DNA of 53,557 bases from Coprobacillus sp. Lineage in GTDB: Bacteria; Bacillota_I; Bacilli_A; RFN20; CAG-826. The DNA lies in contig JAJQAG010000005.1 in the NCBI GenBank assembly GCA_021203905.1, forward strand, positions 1-53,557, read 5' to 3'. The notes beneath the pieces were generated by a model. That model was given only the letters and a program-made list of their open reading frames with translations, was not told the DNA's origin and did no database searches. Below are positions 18,827 to 27,196 of the stretch, one piece after another. Every line of letters begins with the position of its first letter. Positions within the stretch are counted from its first letter, which is position 1. The position numbers and the translations under genes were made by a program.

Positions 18827-19816
18827 ATGAAAATTGTCGTGGATGCGATGGGCGGAGATAATGGTAGTAAGATCGTTGTGGACGCTCTCGTCGAATTTAA
18901 AAAAGAAAATCCTAGTGTGGATATCGTCGTTGTGGGAGATGAAAATGAACTCTCCTCTTTAAAAGATATCTGTGAGGTCGTTCCCTCTCAGAGTCAAGTC
19001 CCTATGGACGCGAAAGCTCTTGATGTCATGAGGATGAAAGATTCCTCGATGTTAATTGCTCTTAATAAGACTGTGGAGGAAGATGCTGACGCGGTGGTCA
19101 CCTGTGGAAGCACCGGAGGCTTCTTAAGTGCCTCCACATTAATGCTTAAGCTTATCCCTGGAGTGAAGAGAGCGGCCTTTGTCGCGCCATTCCCGACAGC
19201 GATTAAGGGGAAGAAAGTCGTCATCCTTGATGTTGGAGCGAACAATGAGAATACCTCTGATGAACTCTATCAGTTTGGTTATATGGGAAGAGCGTATTGT
19301 CAAGCGGTATACGGAATAGAAGAGCCTAATGTCTTCCTTCTTAATAATGGAACAGAAGAGGGGAAAGGCAGTCCCGCAGTAAAAGAAGCCTATACCCTTT
19401 TTAAGAAGAGTGAGTTCCCAGGCTTTATGGGTAACATTGAAGCCAGAACTGTCTTAAATGGTTTAGCGGATGTCGTCGTCTGTGATGGCTTCTCTGGTAA
19501 CACTCTCCTCAAAGGCACTGAAGGAACCGCTTCTCTGATCATGAATGAGTTTAAAAAGATTCTTCGTAAGAATTGGTGGACAAAGATTGGTTATATCCAC
19601 ATTCGTAAAGGAGTTAAAGAATTAAGAGAGACACTTGATTATAAGAGTGTCGGAGGCGCAATGCTTCTCGGAATTAATAAAGTCGCAGTTAAAGCCCATG
19701 GTAATAGTGACGCACACACCTTCTTATGTGCTCTAGATGTTGCCAAGAAGCTTGCGGAAAATGATGTTGTCACCAAGATCAAAGAGGGTTTAGGTGTCCA
19801 TGAGCCAGAACAGTAA
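18827..19816 (+). CDS. plsX: Phosphate acyltransferase PlsX
   Basis: 329 residues, full length. The N-terminal signature MKIVVDAMGGDNGSK is typical of PlsX, and other conserved segments are DAVVTCGSTGG, LDVGAN and VCDGFSGNTLLKG. PlsX interconverts acyl-ACP and acyl-phosphate, the donor for PlsY in phospholipid synthesis; acyl-phosphate from FakA/FakB enters at the same point. It has a good ribosome binding site (GAGGTGATG). fabD, fabG and acpP, which follow plsX in Bacillus, are absent, and the next gene is rnc, which overlaps the 3' end. Confidence 0.96.
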   Translation: MKIVVDAMGGDNGSKIVVDALVEFKKENPSVDIVVVGDENELSSLKDICEVVPSQSQVPMDAKALDVMRMKDSSMLIALNKTVEEDADAVVTCGSTGGFLSASTLMLKLIPGVKRAAFVAPFPTAIKGKKVVILDVGANNENTSDELYQFGYMGRAYCQAVYGIEEPNVFLLNNGTEEGKGSPAVKEAYTLFKKSEFPGFMGNIEARTVLNGLADVVVCDGFSGNTLLKGTEGTASLIMNEFKKILRKNWWTKIGYIHIRKGVKELRETLDYKSVGGAMLLGINKVAVKAHGNSDAHTFLCALDVAKKLAENDVVTKIKEGLGVHEPEQ

Positions 19817-20498
19817 TTCTCCTTTTATTGGTTTATATCTCTCTCTCAATATAGTTCCTCACAATGAGGAACTCTTTGAACTAGCCTTAACTCACTCTTC
19901 CTATAATAGTGACGCTAACACGAAACATCATGATTATGAGAGACTTGAGTTTATTGGAGATTCTGTCATTGGTTATATCGTCGCCGATTTAATCTATAAG
20001 AATAAGAAAGACATGGAACCAGGTGACATGTCAAAACTTAAAAGTTACTTAGTAAAGTCTCACTCTCTCGCTACCTTAGCGAGATCTCTTCATCTTCAAG
20101 ATTATATTAGAGTGGGTAACTCTATTGACCGGGAGAAGATGTTTCAAGCGGACAATGTCTTAGAAGATGTCTGTGAGTCTCTTGTAGGGGCCCTGTACCT
20201 TGATCAAGGGCTAGAGTTTACCTATGACCTTGTCAAAGAGCACATGCTCCCCTATGTCCTAAATACCGACGAAGATGTCATTATTGATTATAAGACGAAG
20301 CTTCAAGAAGATATGCAGACAGAATACAGAGAGAGTGTCCAATACGTCTTAGATAAAGTGGAAGGACCCGCTCACGACAGGACCTTTACGGTCTCTGTTA
20401 TCTTTAACGGGATGGTCTTAGCCCAAGGAACAGGAAAGAGAAAGAAAGACGCGGAAGAAGATGCGGCGAAGAACGCTCTCAAAAAGAGGAGTGTCTAA
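19800..20498 (+). CDS. rnc: Ribonuclease III
   Basis: 232 residues from ATG 19800; GTG 19794 is an alternative start. The gene overlaps plsX by 17 bases. The catalytic signature RLEFIGDSVIGY and the second acidic motif EDVCESLVGALYLDQG are present, followed by a C-terminal dsRNA-binding domain (YKTKLQEDMQTE ... GKRKKDAEEDAAKNAL). It cleaves double-stranded RNA, including rRNA precursors. The stop is followed directly by the ATG of ftsY. smc, usually between rnc and ftsY in Bacillota, is missing here. Confidence 0.95.
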   Translation: MSQNSNSPFIGLYLSLNIVPHNEELFELALTHSSYNSDANTKHHDYERLEFIGDSVIGYIVADLIYKNKKDMEPGDMSKLKSYLVKSHSLATLARSLHLQDYIRVGNSIDREKMFQADNVLEDVCESLVGALYLDQGLEFTYDLVKEHMLPYVLNTDEDVIIDYKTKLQEDMQTEYRESVQYVLDKVEGPAHDRTFTVSVIFNGMVLAQGTGKRKKDAEEDAAKNALKKRSV

Positions 20499-21470
20499 AT
20501 GGGATTAATCTCTTATCTAAAAGATAAATTTAAAAAGAAAGATAATGTTGATGAGAAATATGTCAGTGGGATGAGTAAATCTCGTCAAAACTTTTCCTCA
20601 CGACTCTCAGATCTTTCTCGTAGCTATAAGAAAGTCAATCAAGAGTATTTTGATGACCTAGAGCAGATTCTTATAGAATCTGATGTTGGTGTCTCTCTTT
20701 CTATTAGAATTATAGAAGAAGTATTAGAAGAAGCTAAAACCCAAAAGATTGATAACCCAGAAGAGATTAATGAGATCTTAGTGGATAAGATGTTTAGTGA
20801 CTATGCCTCTAAAGGAGAGGTCGTTAACGATATTCAGTTTGTGGCCAGTGGTCCTACAGTCTTACTGGTCGTTGGTGTGAATGGTGTGGGTAAAACCACC
20901 TCTATTGCTAAGTTAGCGTACCGCTACAAAGAGCAAGGAAAGAAAGTCATGCTCTGTGCTGCGGATACCTTTAGAGCCGCGGCAGTGGAGCAATTGAAGG
21001 TTTGGGCGGATCGACTCGAGATCCCTATTGTATCAGGTGCGAGTAATGCGGATCCCGCTTCAGTCGCTTATGAAGGAGCAAGAAGAGCGAAGCAAGAAGG
21101 CATAGACCTTTTAATTGTGGATACTGCGGGTCGACTTCAAACTAAATCTAATCTCATGGATGAATTAGCGAAGATTAGAAGAGTGTTATCCAAAGAGATA
21201 GAAGGAGCGCCTCATGAATGCTTCTTAATCATAGACGCTACTACAGGACAAAATGGCGTCATTCAAGCAAAGCAATTTAATGAGGTTTGCAACCTCACTG
21301 GAATTGTCATTACCAAGATGGACGGGACCTCTAAAGGTGGTATAATTTTAGCAATCAGAGATGAACTTGGTATCCCCGTTCGCTTCATTGGACTAGGAGA
21401 GAAAATCGATGATTTAGAGGAGTTTGATCTTGATCAATATCTCTATGGACTATGTGTGGGTAACTCATGA
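20499..21470 (+). CDS. ftsY: Signal recognition particle receptor FtsY
   Basis: 323 residues. A short charged N-terminal A region is followed by the N domain and the SRP-type GTPase G domain: G1 GVNGVGKTTSIAKL, the insertion-box motif DTFRAAAVEQLK, G3 DTAGRLQ and G4 TKMDGTSKGG. FtsY docks Ffh-ribosome complexes at the membrane for co-translational insertion. It starts directly after rnc and overlaps the following helix-turn-helix gene by four bases (ATGA). Confidence 0.96.
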   Translation: MGLISYLKDKFKKKDNVDEKYVSGMSKSRQNFSSRLSDLSRSYKKVNQEYFDDLEQILIESDVGVSLSIRIIEEVLEEAKTQKIDNPEEINEILVDKMFSDYASKGEVVNDIQFVASGPTVLLVVGVNGVGKTTSIAKLAYRYKEQGKKVMLCAADTFRAAAVEQLKVWADRLEIPIVSGASNADPASVAYEGARRAKQEGIDLLIVDTAGRLQTKSNLMDELAKIRRVLSKEIEGAPHECFLIIDATTGQNGVIQAKQFNEVCNLTGIVITKMDGTSKGGIILAIRDELGIPVRFIGLGEKIDDLEEFDLDQYLYGLCVGNS

Positions 21471-21802
21471 ATAAATTAGAAGAACGCGCTTATTACAATA
21501 ACCTACTTGATATATATGGAGAGTTGCTCTCTTCAAAGCAACGATCCATTCTCAGGGATGATTTATGCATGGATTTATCGATCTCTGAGATTGCGGATAA
21601 TAATCGGATTTCTCGCGCGGCGGTTAATGACGCAATCCAAAAAGGAAAAGCTAAATTAGATGCTTACGAGAGTAAACTTCATCTTAATGAAAAACAAAGC
21701 GAATGTTTAGATATCATTGCAGATCTCGAAGAAAAATGTACAAATGCGGAGGAATTACGCCTCCTTAAACGATTAGAGGAATTACATAAAAATGCCATTT
21801 GA
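21467..21802 (+). CDS. ylxM: YlxM-type helix-turn-helix protein
   Basis: 111 residues, placed between ftsY and ffh as in many Bacillota. A sigma-like helix-turn-helix is visible (MDLSISEIADNNRISRAAVNDAIQKGKAKL), followed by a helical tail. YlxM family proteins are linked to the SRP pathway. It overlaps ftsY by four bases and ffh by eleven, indicating translational coupling. Confidence 0.88.
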   Translation: MNKLEERAYYNNLLDIYGELLSSKQRSILRDDLCMDLSISEIADNNRISRAAVNDAIQKGKAKLDAYESKLHLNEKQSECLDIIADLEEKCTNAEELRLLKRLEELHKNAI

Positions 21803-23162
21803 AAATTTAACTGATAGATTTAAATCAATCTTTAAAACCCTTCGTGGTCAAGCTCGTTTAACTGAAGCTAACATGGATTCCATTATGAAAGAAATCCGTG
21901 TGGCCTTACTTGACGCCGATGTAAACTACAAAGTCGTTAAAGAATTTACCACGAATGTGCGCGATAAAGCGGTTCATGAAAAGGTGATTGGCTCTCTTGA
22001 TCCCTCACAAGTTTTTGTCAAAATTGTTCATGATGAACTTGAAGAATTACTTGGAAGTGGAGATAACTCTTTAAAGCTTAATGCTAATAAACCAACGATT
22101 ATTATGATGGTGGGTCTTCAAGGTACAGGTAAGACCACAACAACAGGGAAATTAGCCTATTACTTAAAGAATAAATTTAATAAAAAAGTTTTAGTAGCGG
22201 CTTGTGATGTCTATCGACCCGCTGCTATTGATCAACTTGTGACTGTGGCTAAACAAGTGGGGGTTGATTGTCTTAATATGGGAACAGAAACAAACCCTGT
22301 AGATATTGCGAAAGCCGCAAAAGAGAAAGCCTATAACGAACATTATGGAGTGGTTATCCTTGATACTGCGGGTCGTTTACAAATTGATGACCGACTCATG
22401 GACGAACTCAATCATATGAAGGATGCTGTCGAACCTGATGAGATTCTTCTTTTAGTGGACGCTATGAGTGGACAAGATGCAGTTAATGTCGCCACTGCTT
22501 TTAATGAGAGATTAGCCTTAACAGGTTGTGTCATGTCTAAACTTGATGGTGACGCTAGAGGAGGGGCCGCCCTCTCTATTAAATACATGTCTGGTGTTCC
22601 TATTAAGTTTATGGGAACGGGTGAAAAGTTTACGGACTTTGATGTCTTTCATCCTGACCGTATGGCGGACCGTATCCTTGGAATGGGTGATGTTGTTACT
22701 CTTGTGGAGCAAGCGGAAGAGAAGTTTGACGAACAAGAGATGAAGAAATCCGCAAATCGTCTCTATAGTGGCCAGTATGATCTTAATGATATGGTGGATA
22801 ATCTTAAGCAAGTCTCTAAGATTGGTTCCTTCTCTAAGATTATGTCTTTAATGCCGGGAATGCCTAAGGTCACTAAAGAGCAACTTGATCGCGCGGAGAG
22901 GCAAGCCAAAGATGTAGAGACCATTGTTAACTCTATGACCCCAGAAGAGAGAGCCCATCCTGAAATCTTAAAGTATTCCCGTAAGGTGAGAATTGCTAAT
23001 GGAAGTGGGAAGACTCTTGCGGATATTAATCGTGTCTTAAAACAATATGAAGAGATGAAAGCTCAGATGAAACAAGTTTCTAATATGACAAAGAATGGAA
23101 AAATGCCCACCGGCATGGGTGGGATGGGAGGAATAGGAGGTCTTGGTGGTTTTGGCCGCTAA
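21792..23162 (+). CDS. ffh: Signal recognition particle protein Ffh
   Basis: 456 residues. NG domain with G1 GLQGTGKTTTTGKLA, DVYRPAAIDQL, DTAGRLQID and SKLDGDARGGAAL, then a Met-rich M domain (MSLMPGMPKV, about residues 300-430) that binds the SRP RNA and signal peptides, and a Gly/Met tail (GMGGMGGIGGLGGFGR). It works with FtsY. The usual downstream gene rpsP is not next; the stop lies two bases from the convergent trmD stop, with no terminator between. Confidence 0.97.
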   Translation: MPFENLTDRFKSIFKTLRGQARLTEANMDSIMKEIRVALLDADVNYKVVKEFTTNVRDKAVHEKVIGSLDPSQVFVKIVHDELEELLGSGDNSLKLNANKPTIIMMVGLQGTGKTTTTGKLAYYLKNKFNKKVLVAACDVYRPAAIDQLVTVAKQVGVDCLNMGTETNPVDIAKAAKEKAYNEHYGVVILDTAGRLQIDDRLMDELNHMKDAVEPDEILLLVDAMSGQDAVNVATAFNERLALTGCVMSKLDGDARGGAALSIKYMSGVPIKFMGTGEKFTDFDVFHPDRMADRILGMGDVVTLVEQAEEKFDEQEMKKSANRLYSGQYDLNDMVDNLKQVSKIGSFSKIMSLMPGMPKVTKEQLDRAERQAKDVETIVNSMTPEERAHPEILKYSRKVRIANGSGKTLADINRVLKQYEEMKAQMKQVSNMTKNGKMPTGMGGMGGIGGLGGFGR

Positions 23163-23164
23163 GA

Positions 23165-23944
23165 CTATTCTTTAATAAATTTCTTTCCTTTTTTAAGAGC
23201 TTGTTGCATCCACTTAGGATGGTCATTGCCTTCTTCTATTTCCTTAAGAAGGCTTTTTTCTTCTTTAGTGAGTTCTCTCTTTTTAAGTAAATCTGGTCTT
23301 ATCTGTTTTGTGAGTCTAAGGCTTTCTTTTAAGCGATACTTTCTTATCGCTTCATGGTTACCACAATAAAGGATATCTGGAACCTTATCCCCATTATATT
23401 CATATGGTTCAGCGTACTGTGGATATTCTATTAAACCATTGTTAAATGATTCTTCATCTAGTGATTCATCACTAATGACCCCATCGATTAATCTGGTGAT
23501 AGAATCGGTAATGATCATCGCGGGAATCTCTCCTCCAGTGACAACATAATCTCCTACGGAGATTAGTTCATCAACATATTTATTTATTCTCTCATCTGTT
23601 CCTTCGTAGTGACCACAGATTAAGATGAGATCTTTATCAAGCTTTACTAATTCTTTTGCGACCTCTTGTGTATAGCTTCTTCCTTTTGGAGAGAGAAGGA
23701 TAGTGTGGCTATTCTCTCCTTTAACATCATCTAGACAATCTAGGATTGGTTGGCACTTCATAATTAATCCCGCTCCACCACCTATGGGAGCGCTATCCAC
23801 CCTCCCATTCTTATCAGTGGTGTATTTTCTGATATCAACCACCTCGACTTCAACAAGGCCCTTACCTATCGCTCTTTTCATAATAGAGCTCGTAAAGACA
23901 CCACTAAACATCTCTGGGAAAAGAGTTAAGATGGTGATTTTCAT
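23165..23944 (-). CDS. trmD: tRNA (guanine-37-N1)-methyltransferase TrmD
   Basis: 259 residues, a SPOUT-fold methyltransferase. Conserved motifs are TLFPEMFSGVF at the N terminus, APIGGGAGLIMK, LICGHYEGTDERI and the knot region SVGDYVVTGGEIPAM. It methylates G37 next to the anticodon, preventing frameshifts. Last gene of the minus-strand rpsP-khpA-rimM-trmD operon; its ATG overlaps the rimM stop region by four bases. It converges on ffh. Confidence 0.97.
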   Translation of the reverse strand: MKITILTLFPEMFSGVFTSSIMKRAIGKGLVEVEVVDIRKYTTDKNGRVDSAPIGGGAGLIMKCQPILDCLDDVKGENSHTILLSPKGRSYTQEVAKELVKLDKDLILICGHYEGTDERINKYVDELISVGDYVVTGGEIPAMIITDSITRLIDGVISDESLDEESFNNGLIEYPQYAEPYEYNGDKVPDILYCGNHEAIRKYRLKESLRLTKQIRPDLLKKRELTKEEKSLLKEIEEGNDHPKWMQQALKKGKKFIKE

Positions 23945-24453
23945 TCCATCATTCCCTCCACAACATGGATTTGAATAGTCTTACTCTCAATATCGACATT
24001 AAGGATGTATTCTTCCACAAATGGAACAAAAAATGTCTTTTTATTGGACTTTATCACTCTCAATGTGATCTGCGCGGGGAATTCTTCCACACTGAGGACT
24101 GTGCCTAATTCTTTATTATCTTCATCAATAACCTTGCATCCTTCTAGGTCAGAGAAGTAGTAGGTATCTTCATCAAGTTGAATATCATCTTTTTCTGCAT
24201 AGACTGAATAGTTAATATATTTCTCCGCTTCATTTGCACTATCTATCTCTTCACTAGTTACATAGTCAAACTTCCCATCTTGGTGGTGACTCTTCACCGT
24301 TAGTGGGAGAGTGGTCTTTCCTTCATCATTAGAGAGGTAGATGGTCTTTCCCTTTTTATAACGGGCACGAGAAAAGTATGTGGAGCTATAGATCTTAAAT
24401 TCTCCATGGACTCCTCTGAGTTTTGTAATCTTACCTAAAAGAACCAATGTCAT
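23941..24453 (-). CDS. rimM: Ribosome maturation factor RimM
   Basis: 170 residues. N-terminal beta-barrel (LGKITKLRGVHGEFKIYS) and C-terminal PRC-barrel-like domain (YYFSDLEGCKVIDEDNKELGTV, FFVPFVEEYILNVDIESKTI). RimM assists maturation of the 30S head around S19. The pairing with trmD is standard. The N-terminal region is of normal length, and the gap to khpA is 29 bases. Confidence 0.94.
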   Translation of the reverse strand: MTLVLLGKITKLRGVHGEFKIYSSTYFSRARYKKGKTIYLSNDEGKTTLPLTVKSHHQDGKFDYVTSEEIDSANEAEKYINYSVYAEKDDIQLDEDTYYFSDLEGCKVIDEDNKELGTVLSVEEFPAQITLRVIKSNKKTFFVPFVEEYILNVDIESKTIQIHVVEGMME

Positions 24454-24482
24454 TAATGTGCCCGCTATAAAAAGGGGATATC

Positions 24483-24746
24483 CTAGATATCCTCTTCTTT
24501 GTCAAATGATTCGAATGAGACATGAACATGTCTCTCTTCTTCTTTACCCGCAATAGAGATCACCTCTCTAATGGAGTTAGCGACGACCCCTTTACGACCA
24601 ATGAGTTTAGAGATGTCTTCGCCTTCTGCGGCAACGACAATTCTTAATTCTTTTTTCTCTGGATCTTCAATTTGACGAATAAGTACACTTTCAGGATGAG
24701 TAATAATGGGATCGATAATCGTGTGAATTAACTTCTCGTAGTCCAT
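24483..24746 (-). CDS. khpA: KH-domain RNA-binding protein KhpA
   Basis: 87 residues with the KH core KLIGRKGVVANSIREVISIA, including the GxxG-type loop. It is the YlqC/KhpA protein that in Bacillota lies between rpsP and rimM. KhpA usually acts with KhpB as an RNA-binding pair linked to cell division and elongation. Its start overlaps the rpsP stop (TAATG). The C-terminal tail is short and acidic. Confidence 0.93.
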   Translation of the reverse strand: MDYEKLIHTIIDPIITHPESVLIRQIEDPEKKELRIVVAAEGEDISKLIGRKGVVANSIREVISIAGKEEERHVHVSFESFDKEEDI

Positions 24747-25021
24747 TATTTCTTTCCTCTTTTTTGTTCTTCAAATTTTTCTAAGATGCCTTTGGCTTTA
24801 AAGATGGATCTCACAGTGTCACTTGGTATCGCTCCAAGGGATAACCACTTTAAGGCTAAGGTTTCATCCACAGTGGCTTTTGAGATGTCATCATGAGGAT
24901 CTACGAAACCAATTTGTTCAATGAATTTTCCGTCTCTTGCGTACTTAGAATCGGCAGCGACAATGCGGTAAAAGGGATCACGATGTCTACCAATTCTTGT
25001 TAATCTAATTTTGACTGCCAT
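24746..25021 (-). CDS. rpsP: 30S ribosomal protein S16
   Basis: 91 residues beginning MAVKIRLTRIGRHRDPFYRIV, the diagnostic S16 N terminus. Preceded by a strong AGGAGG on the minus strand (25030-25035). First gene of the inverted rpsP-khpA-rimM-trmD operon with a clear sigma-A promoter. In related genomes this gene directly follows ffh in the same direction. Confidence 0.98.
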   Translation of the reverse strand: MAVKIRLTRIGRHRDPFYRIVAADSKYARDGKFIEQIGFVDPHDDISKATVDETLALKWLSLGAIPSDTVRSIFKAKGILEKFEEQKRGKK

Positions 25022-25049
25022 GTTAGTTTCCTCCTAAACATGTAGTTGT

Positions 25050-25078
25050 ATTATCTTAAATAATAATATTCGTGTCAA
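25050..25078 (-). promoter_or_regulatory. Promoter of the rpsP-khpA-rimM-trmD operon
   Basis: On the minus strand TTGACA (25073-25078) is 17 bases from GATAAT (25050-25055). Transcription would start near 25043, giving a leader of about 20 bases that contains AGGAGG. Confidence 0.75.
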
Positions 25079-25129
25079 GTATTTTTGCTTTGCACTTTTT
25101 AAAAAGATTTTTTCACCCTCTTATTATGT

Positions 25130-25135
25130 TATAAT
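25130..25135 (+). promoter_or_regulatory. Extended -10 promoter of the purine permease gene
   Basis: TGTTATAAT, the same extended -10 as before recG. Predicted start near 25142, about 9 bases before the ATG. No Shine-Dalgarno sequence and no purine riboswitch is visible in the 128-base divergent gap. Confidence 0.6.
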
Positions 25136-25150
25136 AAACACCTAGAAATT

Positions 25151-26635
25151 ATGAAAACTGGGGTCATGGAAAGACTTTTTCATGTGAAGGAACGCGGTAG
25201 TTCTCTTAAAACTGAGATTATCGCTGGTTTAGTGACCTTTGCTTCTGTTTGTTATATTCTTCCAGTTAATGCCTCCATCTTATCAGACGCAGGAATGTCT
25301 AGTAGTGGAGTGTTTATGGCCACCGCTCTGGTGGCCTTTGTGGTCACGATGATTATGGGACTAGTGGCTAACTATCCCATTGTCTTAAGTGCGGGTATGG
25401 GTCTTAATGCTTTCTTTGCTTATAATATTTGTTTAAGCCAAGGATTTAATTGGCAAGAAGGCATGATTCTTCTCACTGTCAGCGGTATCATTTTCTTTGT
25501 TCTCTCGCTCACTCCTGTGAGGCGTTGGATTATCGACGCCATCCCAAAAAACATCCGTTATATTATCTCCGCTGCCCTTGGTTTATTTATTGCGTTTGTA
25601 GGTTTAAAGAATGCTGGGATAATTGTGAGTGATGAAAGCACAATTGTCTCCCTCGCTTCTTTTGTTGATCCTGCGATTATTATTGGCGTGGTGGGTATTA
25701 TAGTCTGTCTAGGACTGATGTTATCAAAGAATAAGATCTGTAAGAATTTTGCTATTCCCTTCTCTATTATTGGAGTCGCGGTTGTTGGCCTGATCTTATC
25801 CACAATCTTTATTGAGAGTGATATGCTTACCTATTCTGATGGATCATTTATATATACCTCAAAATATGTTAGTAATCTGGTTGGTTCCTCTTCCAAGCTT
25901 CCGATTTGGCCTGGATATGATTCTTCCGTTAAGTGGGCAGACTTTTCTGGATTTACTTCTGTGCTTTTCTATGGCAGTTTAGGCGAGGATAGCGTGAATT
26001 TTGGTCAAGCATGTGCGAATGTCTTCTCCTCTCCTGTATCCTATATTGGGATGTTCTCTCTTATCTTTGTCAATCTCTTTGATACCACTGCAACACTAAC
26101 CGCTGTCGGAGAAGGAGCGGGGATGATAGATGAGAATGGGAAGCTCAAGAATTATCGAAGAGCGATGTTAGCAGATGCGACAGGCGCTTTAATATGTGCG
26201 CCCCTTGGAACAAGCACGACAACCTCTTTTGCGGAGTCTAATGTTGGGGTTTCAATGGGAGCAAAGACTGGTCTTAGTGCCTGTACAGCGGGACTCTGTT
26301 TCTTACTCTGTATGTTTATCTATCCCGTCTTCTCTATCTTTACTGCGGGGAGCGTTACCGCTCCCGCACTAGTGTGCGTTGGTGGGTTAATCTTTGTTAA
26401 TAATATTAAGCAGATTGATTTTAAGAGTGGGGTCATAGGTTTTACCGCTTTTATTACCCTCATCTTTACTTTGTTAACTTACTCCATCACCATTGGTATT
26501 GGTCTTGGATTAATTTGCTATTGTGTGATGATGCTTTGTAGTAAACAAGCTAAGGAAGTAGGGACGGCCATATATGTGATCGCGTGCCTTTTCCTGGTCT
26601 ACTTTATCCTGGACGCTGTATTACTGTTGATCTAG
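25151..26635 (+). CDS. NCS2-family purine permease (AzgA/PbuG type)
   Basis: 494 residues with about 12-14 hydrophobic membrane segments. AzgA-type signatures: the N-terminal LKTEIIAGLVTFASVCYILPVNASIL, GLNAFFAYNI, and GTSTTTSFAESNVGVSMGAKTGL, the substrate-binding loop of the group. Known members import adenine, guanine or hypoxanthine by proton symport; the exact substrate cannot be read here. It carries extra hydrophilic residues between segments (about 225-270). It is placed between the inverted rpsP block and rplS, where no such gene sits in Bacillus, so it may have arrived with the rearrangement. Confidence 0.9.
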   Translation: MKTGVMERLFHVKERGSSLKTEIIAGLVTFASVCYILPVNASILSDAGMSSSGVFMATALVAFVVTMIMGLVANYPIVLSAGMGLNAFFAYNICLSQGFNWQEGMILLTVSGIIFFVLSLTPVRRWIIDAIPKNIRYIISAALGLFIAFVGLKNAGIIVSDESTIVSLASFVDPAIIIGVVGIIVCLGLMLSKNKICKNFAIPFSIIGVAVVGLILSTIFIESDMLTYSDGSFIYTSKYVSNLVGSSSKLPIWPGYDSSVKWADFSGFTSVLFYGSLGEDSVNFGQACANVFSSPVSYIGMFSLIFVNLFDTTATLTAVGEGAGMIDENGKLKNYRRAMLADATGALICAPLGTSTTTSFAESNVGVSMGAKTGLSACTAGLCFLLCMFIYPVFSIFTAGSVTAPALVCVGGLIFVNNIKQIDFKSGVIGFTAFITLIFTLLTYSITIGIGLGLICYCVMMLCSKQAKEVGTAIYVIACLFLVYFILDAVLLLI

Positions 26636-26667
26636 AAAATTAAAATATTGATATTTAATTTCTAGAT
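26630..26667 (+). other. AT-rich imperfect inverted repeat after the permease gene
   Basis: TCTAGAAAATTAAA and its near complement TTTAATTTCTAGA flank a short loop. The left arm includes the permease stop codon. No T-run follows, so it is a poor terminator; it may protect the 3' end of the mRNA. Confidence 0.4.
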
Positions 26668-26676
26668 TGATAAGAT
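26648..26676 (+). promoter_or_regulatory. Probable promoter of rplS
   Basis: TTGATA (26648-26653) and TAAGAT (26671-26676), 17 bases apart. Start near 26683 and a leader of about 69 bases. ATATTAAC (26675-26682) overlaps the -10 and is perfectly complementary to GTTAATAT (26701-26708), which could serve as an operator. Confidence 0.5.
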
Positions 26677-26751
26677 ATTAACCGCTGATATTCCGCTGTT
26701 GTTAATATGAATATCTTCTAAGAAAATACCTGTTAGAGGAGGACACTATCA

Positions 26752-27099
26752 ATGAATATGCAATTAGTTGATGAGATTACCAAGTCCCAAATGCGTACTG
26801 ACCTTCCTGATTTCAAATCAGGGGATGAAGTTAAGGTCAATGTGAAGATTATTGAAGGCAACAAGAGAAGAATTCAAACCTTCCAAGGTGTTGTCATTCA
26901 GGTCAGAGGAAGTAAACTCTCTAAGACCTTCACCGTGAGAAAGATGAGCGGTGGGATTGGAGTGGAGAGAACCTTCAATTACCACTCCCCTTCTATTGAT
27001 TCCATAGAAGTGGTGACAAGAGGTAAGGTCAGAAGGAACAAACTCTATTACTTACGCGGAAGAAGTGGTAAAGCAGCTCGTATCAAACGCAAACTTTAA
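26752..27099 (+). CDS. rplS: 50S ribosomal protein L19
   Basis: 115 residues, full length. Conserved L19 segments are [29 protein letters not shown] and [42 protein letters not shown]. The start ATG 26752 has AGAGGAGG nine bases upstream; ATG 26758 is a possible second choice. L19 lies at the 30S-50S interface. Normally it is the last gene of the rpsP-trmD operon, but here it keeps the ancestral orientation while that operon is inverted. Confidence 0.97.
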   Translation: MNMQLVDEITKSQMRTDLPDFKSGDEVKVNVKIIEGNKRRIQTFQGVVIQVRGSKLSKTFTVRKMSGGIGVERTFNYHSPSIDSIEVVTRGKVRRNKLYYLRGRSGKAARIKRKL

Positions 27100-27109
27100 T
27101 GAGAAAGAG

Positions 27110-27140
27110 AAGGATTTCGAACATGAAATCCTTTTTTCTT
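27110..27140 (+). terminator. Rho-independent terminator after rplS
   Basis: AAGGATTTC, loop GAACAT, GAAATCCTT, then TTTTCTTC. Confidence 0.85.
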
Positions 27141-27148
27141 CTTTTCTC

Positions 27149-27177
27149 TTGTTTTAGATAACAAACTTCTATATATT
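27149..27177 (+). promoter_or_regulatory. Promoter of rbgA-rnhB
   Basis: TTGTTT (27149-27154) and TATATT (27172-27177), spacer 17. The predicted start near 27184 leaves a leader of about 12 bases without a Shine-Dalgarno sequence. Confidence 0.55.
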
Positions 27178-27196
27178 CTTATCGTTAGAAATATTT

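Noticed and set aside
25022-25150. Purine riboswitch before the NCS2 permease
   Set aside because: The gap has only 128 bases, holds two divergent promoters, and the predicted permease leader is about 9 bases; no purine-aptamer core was seen.
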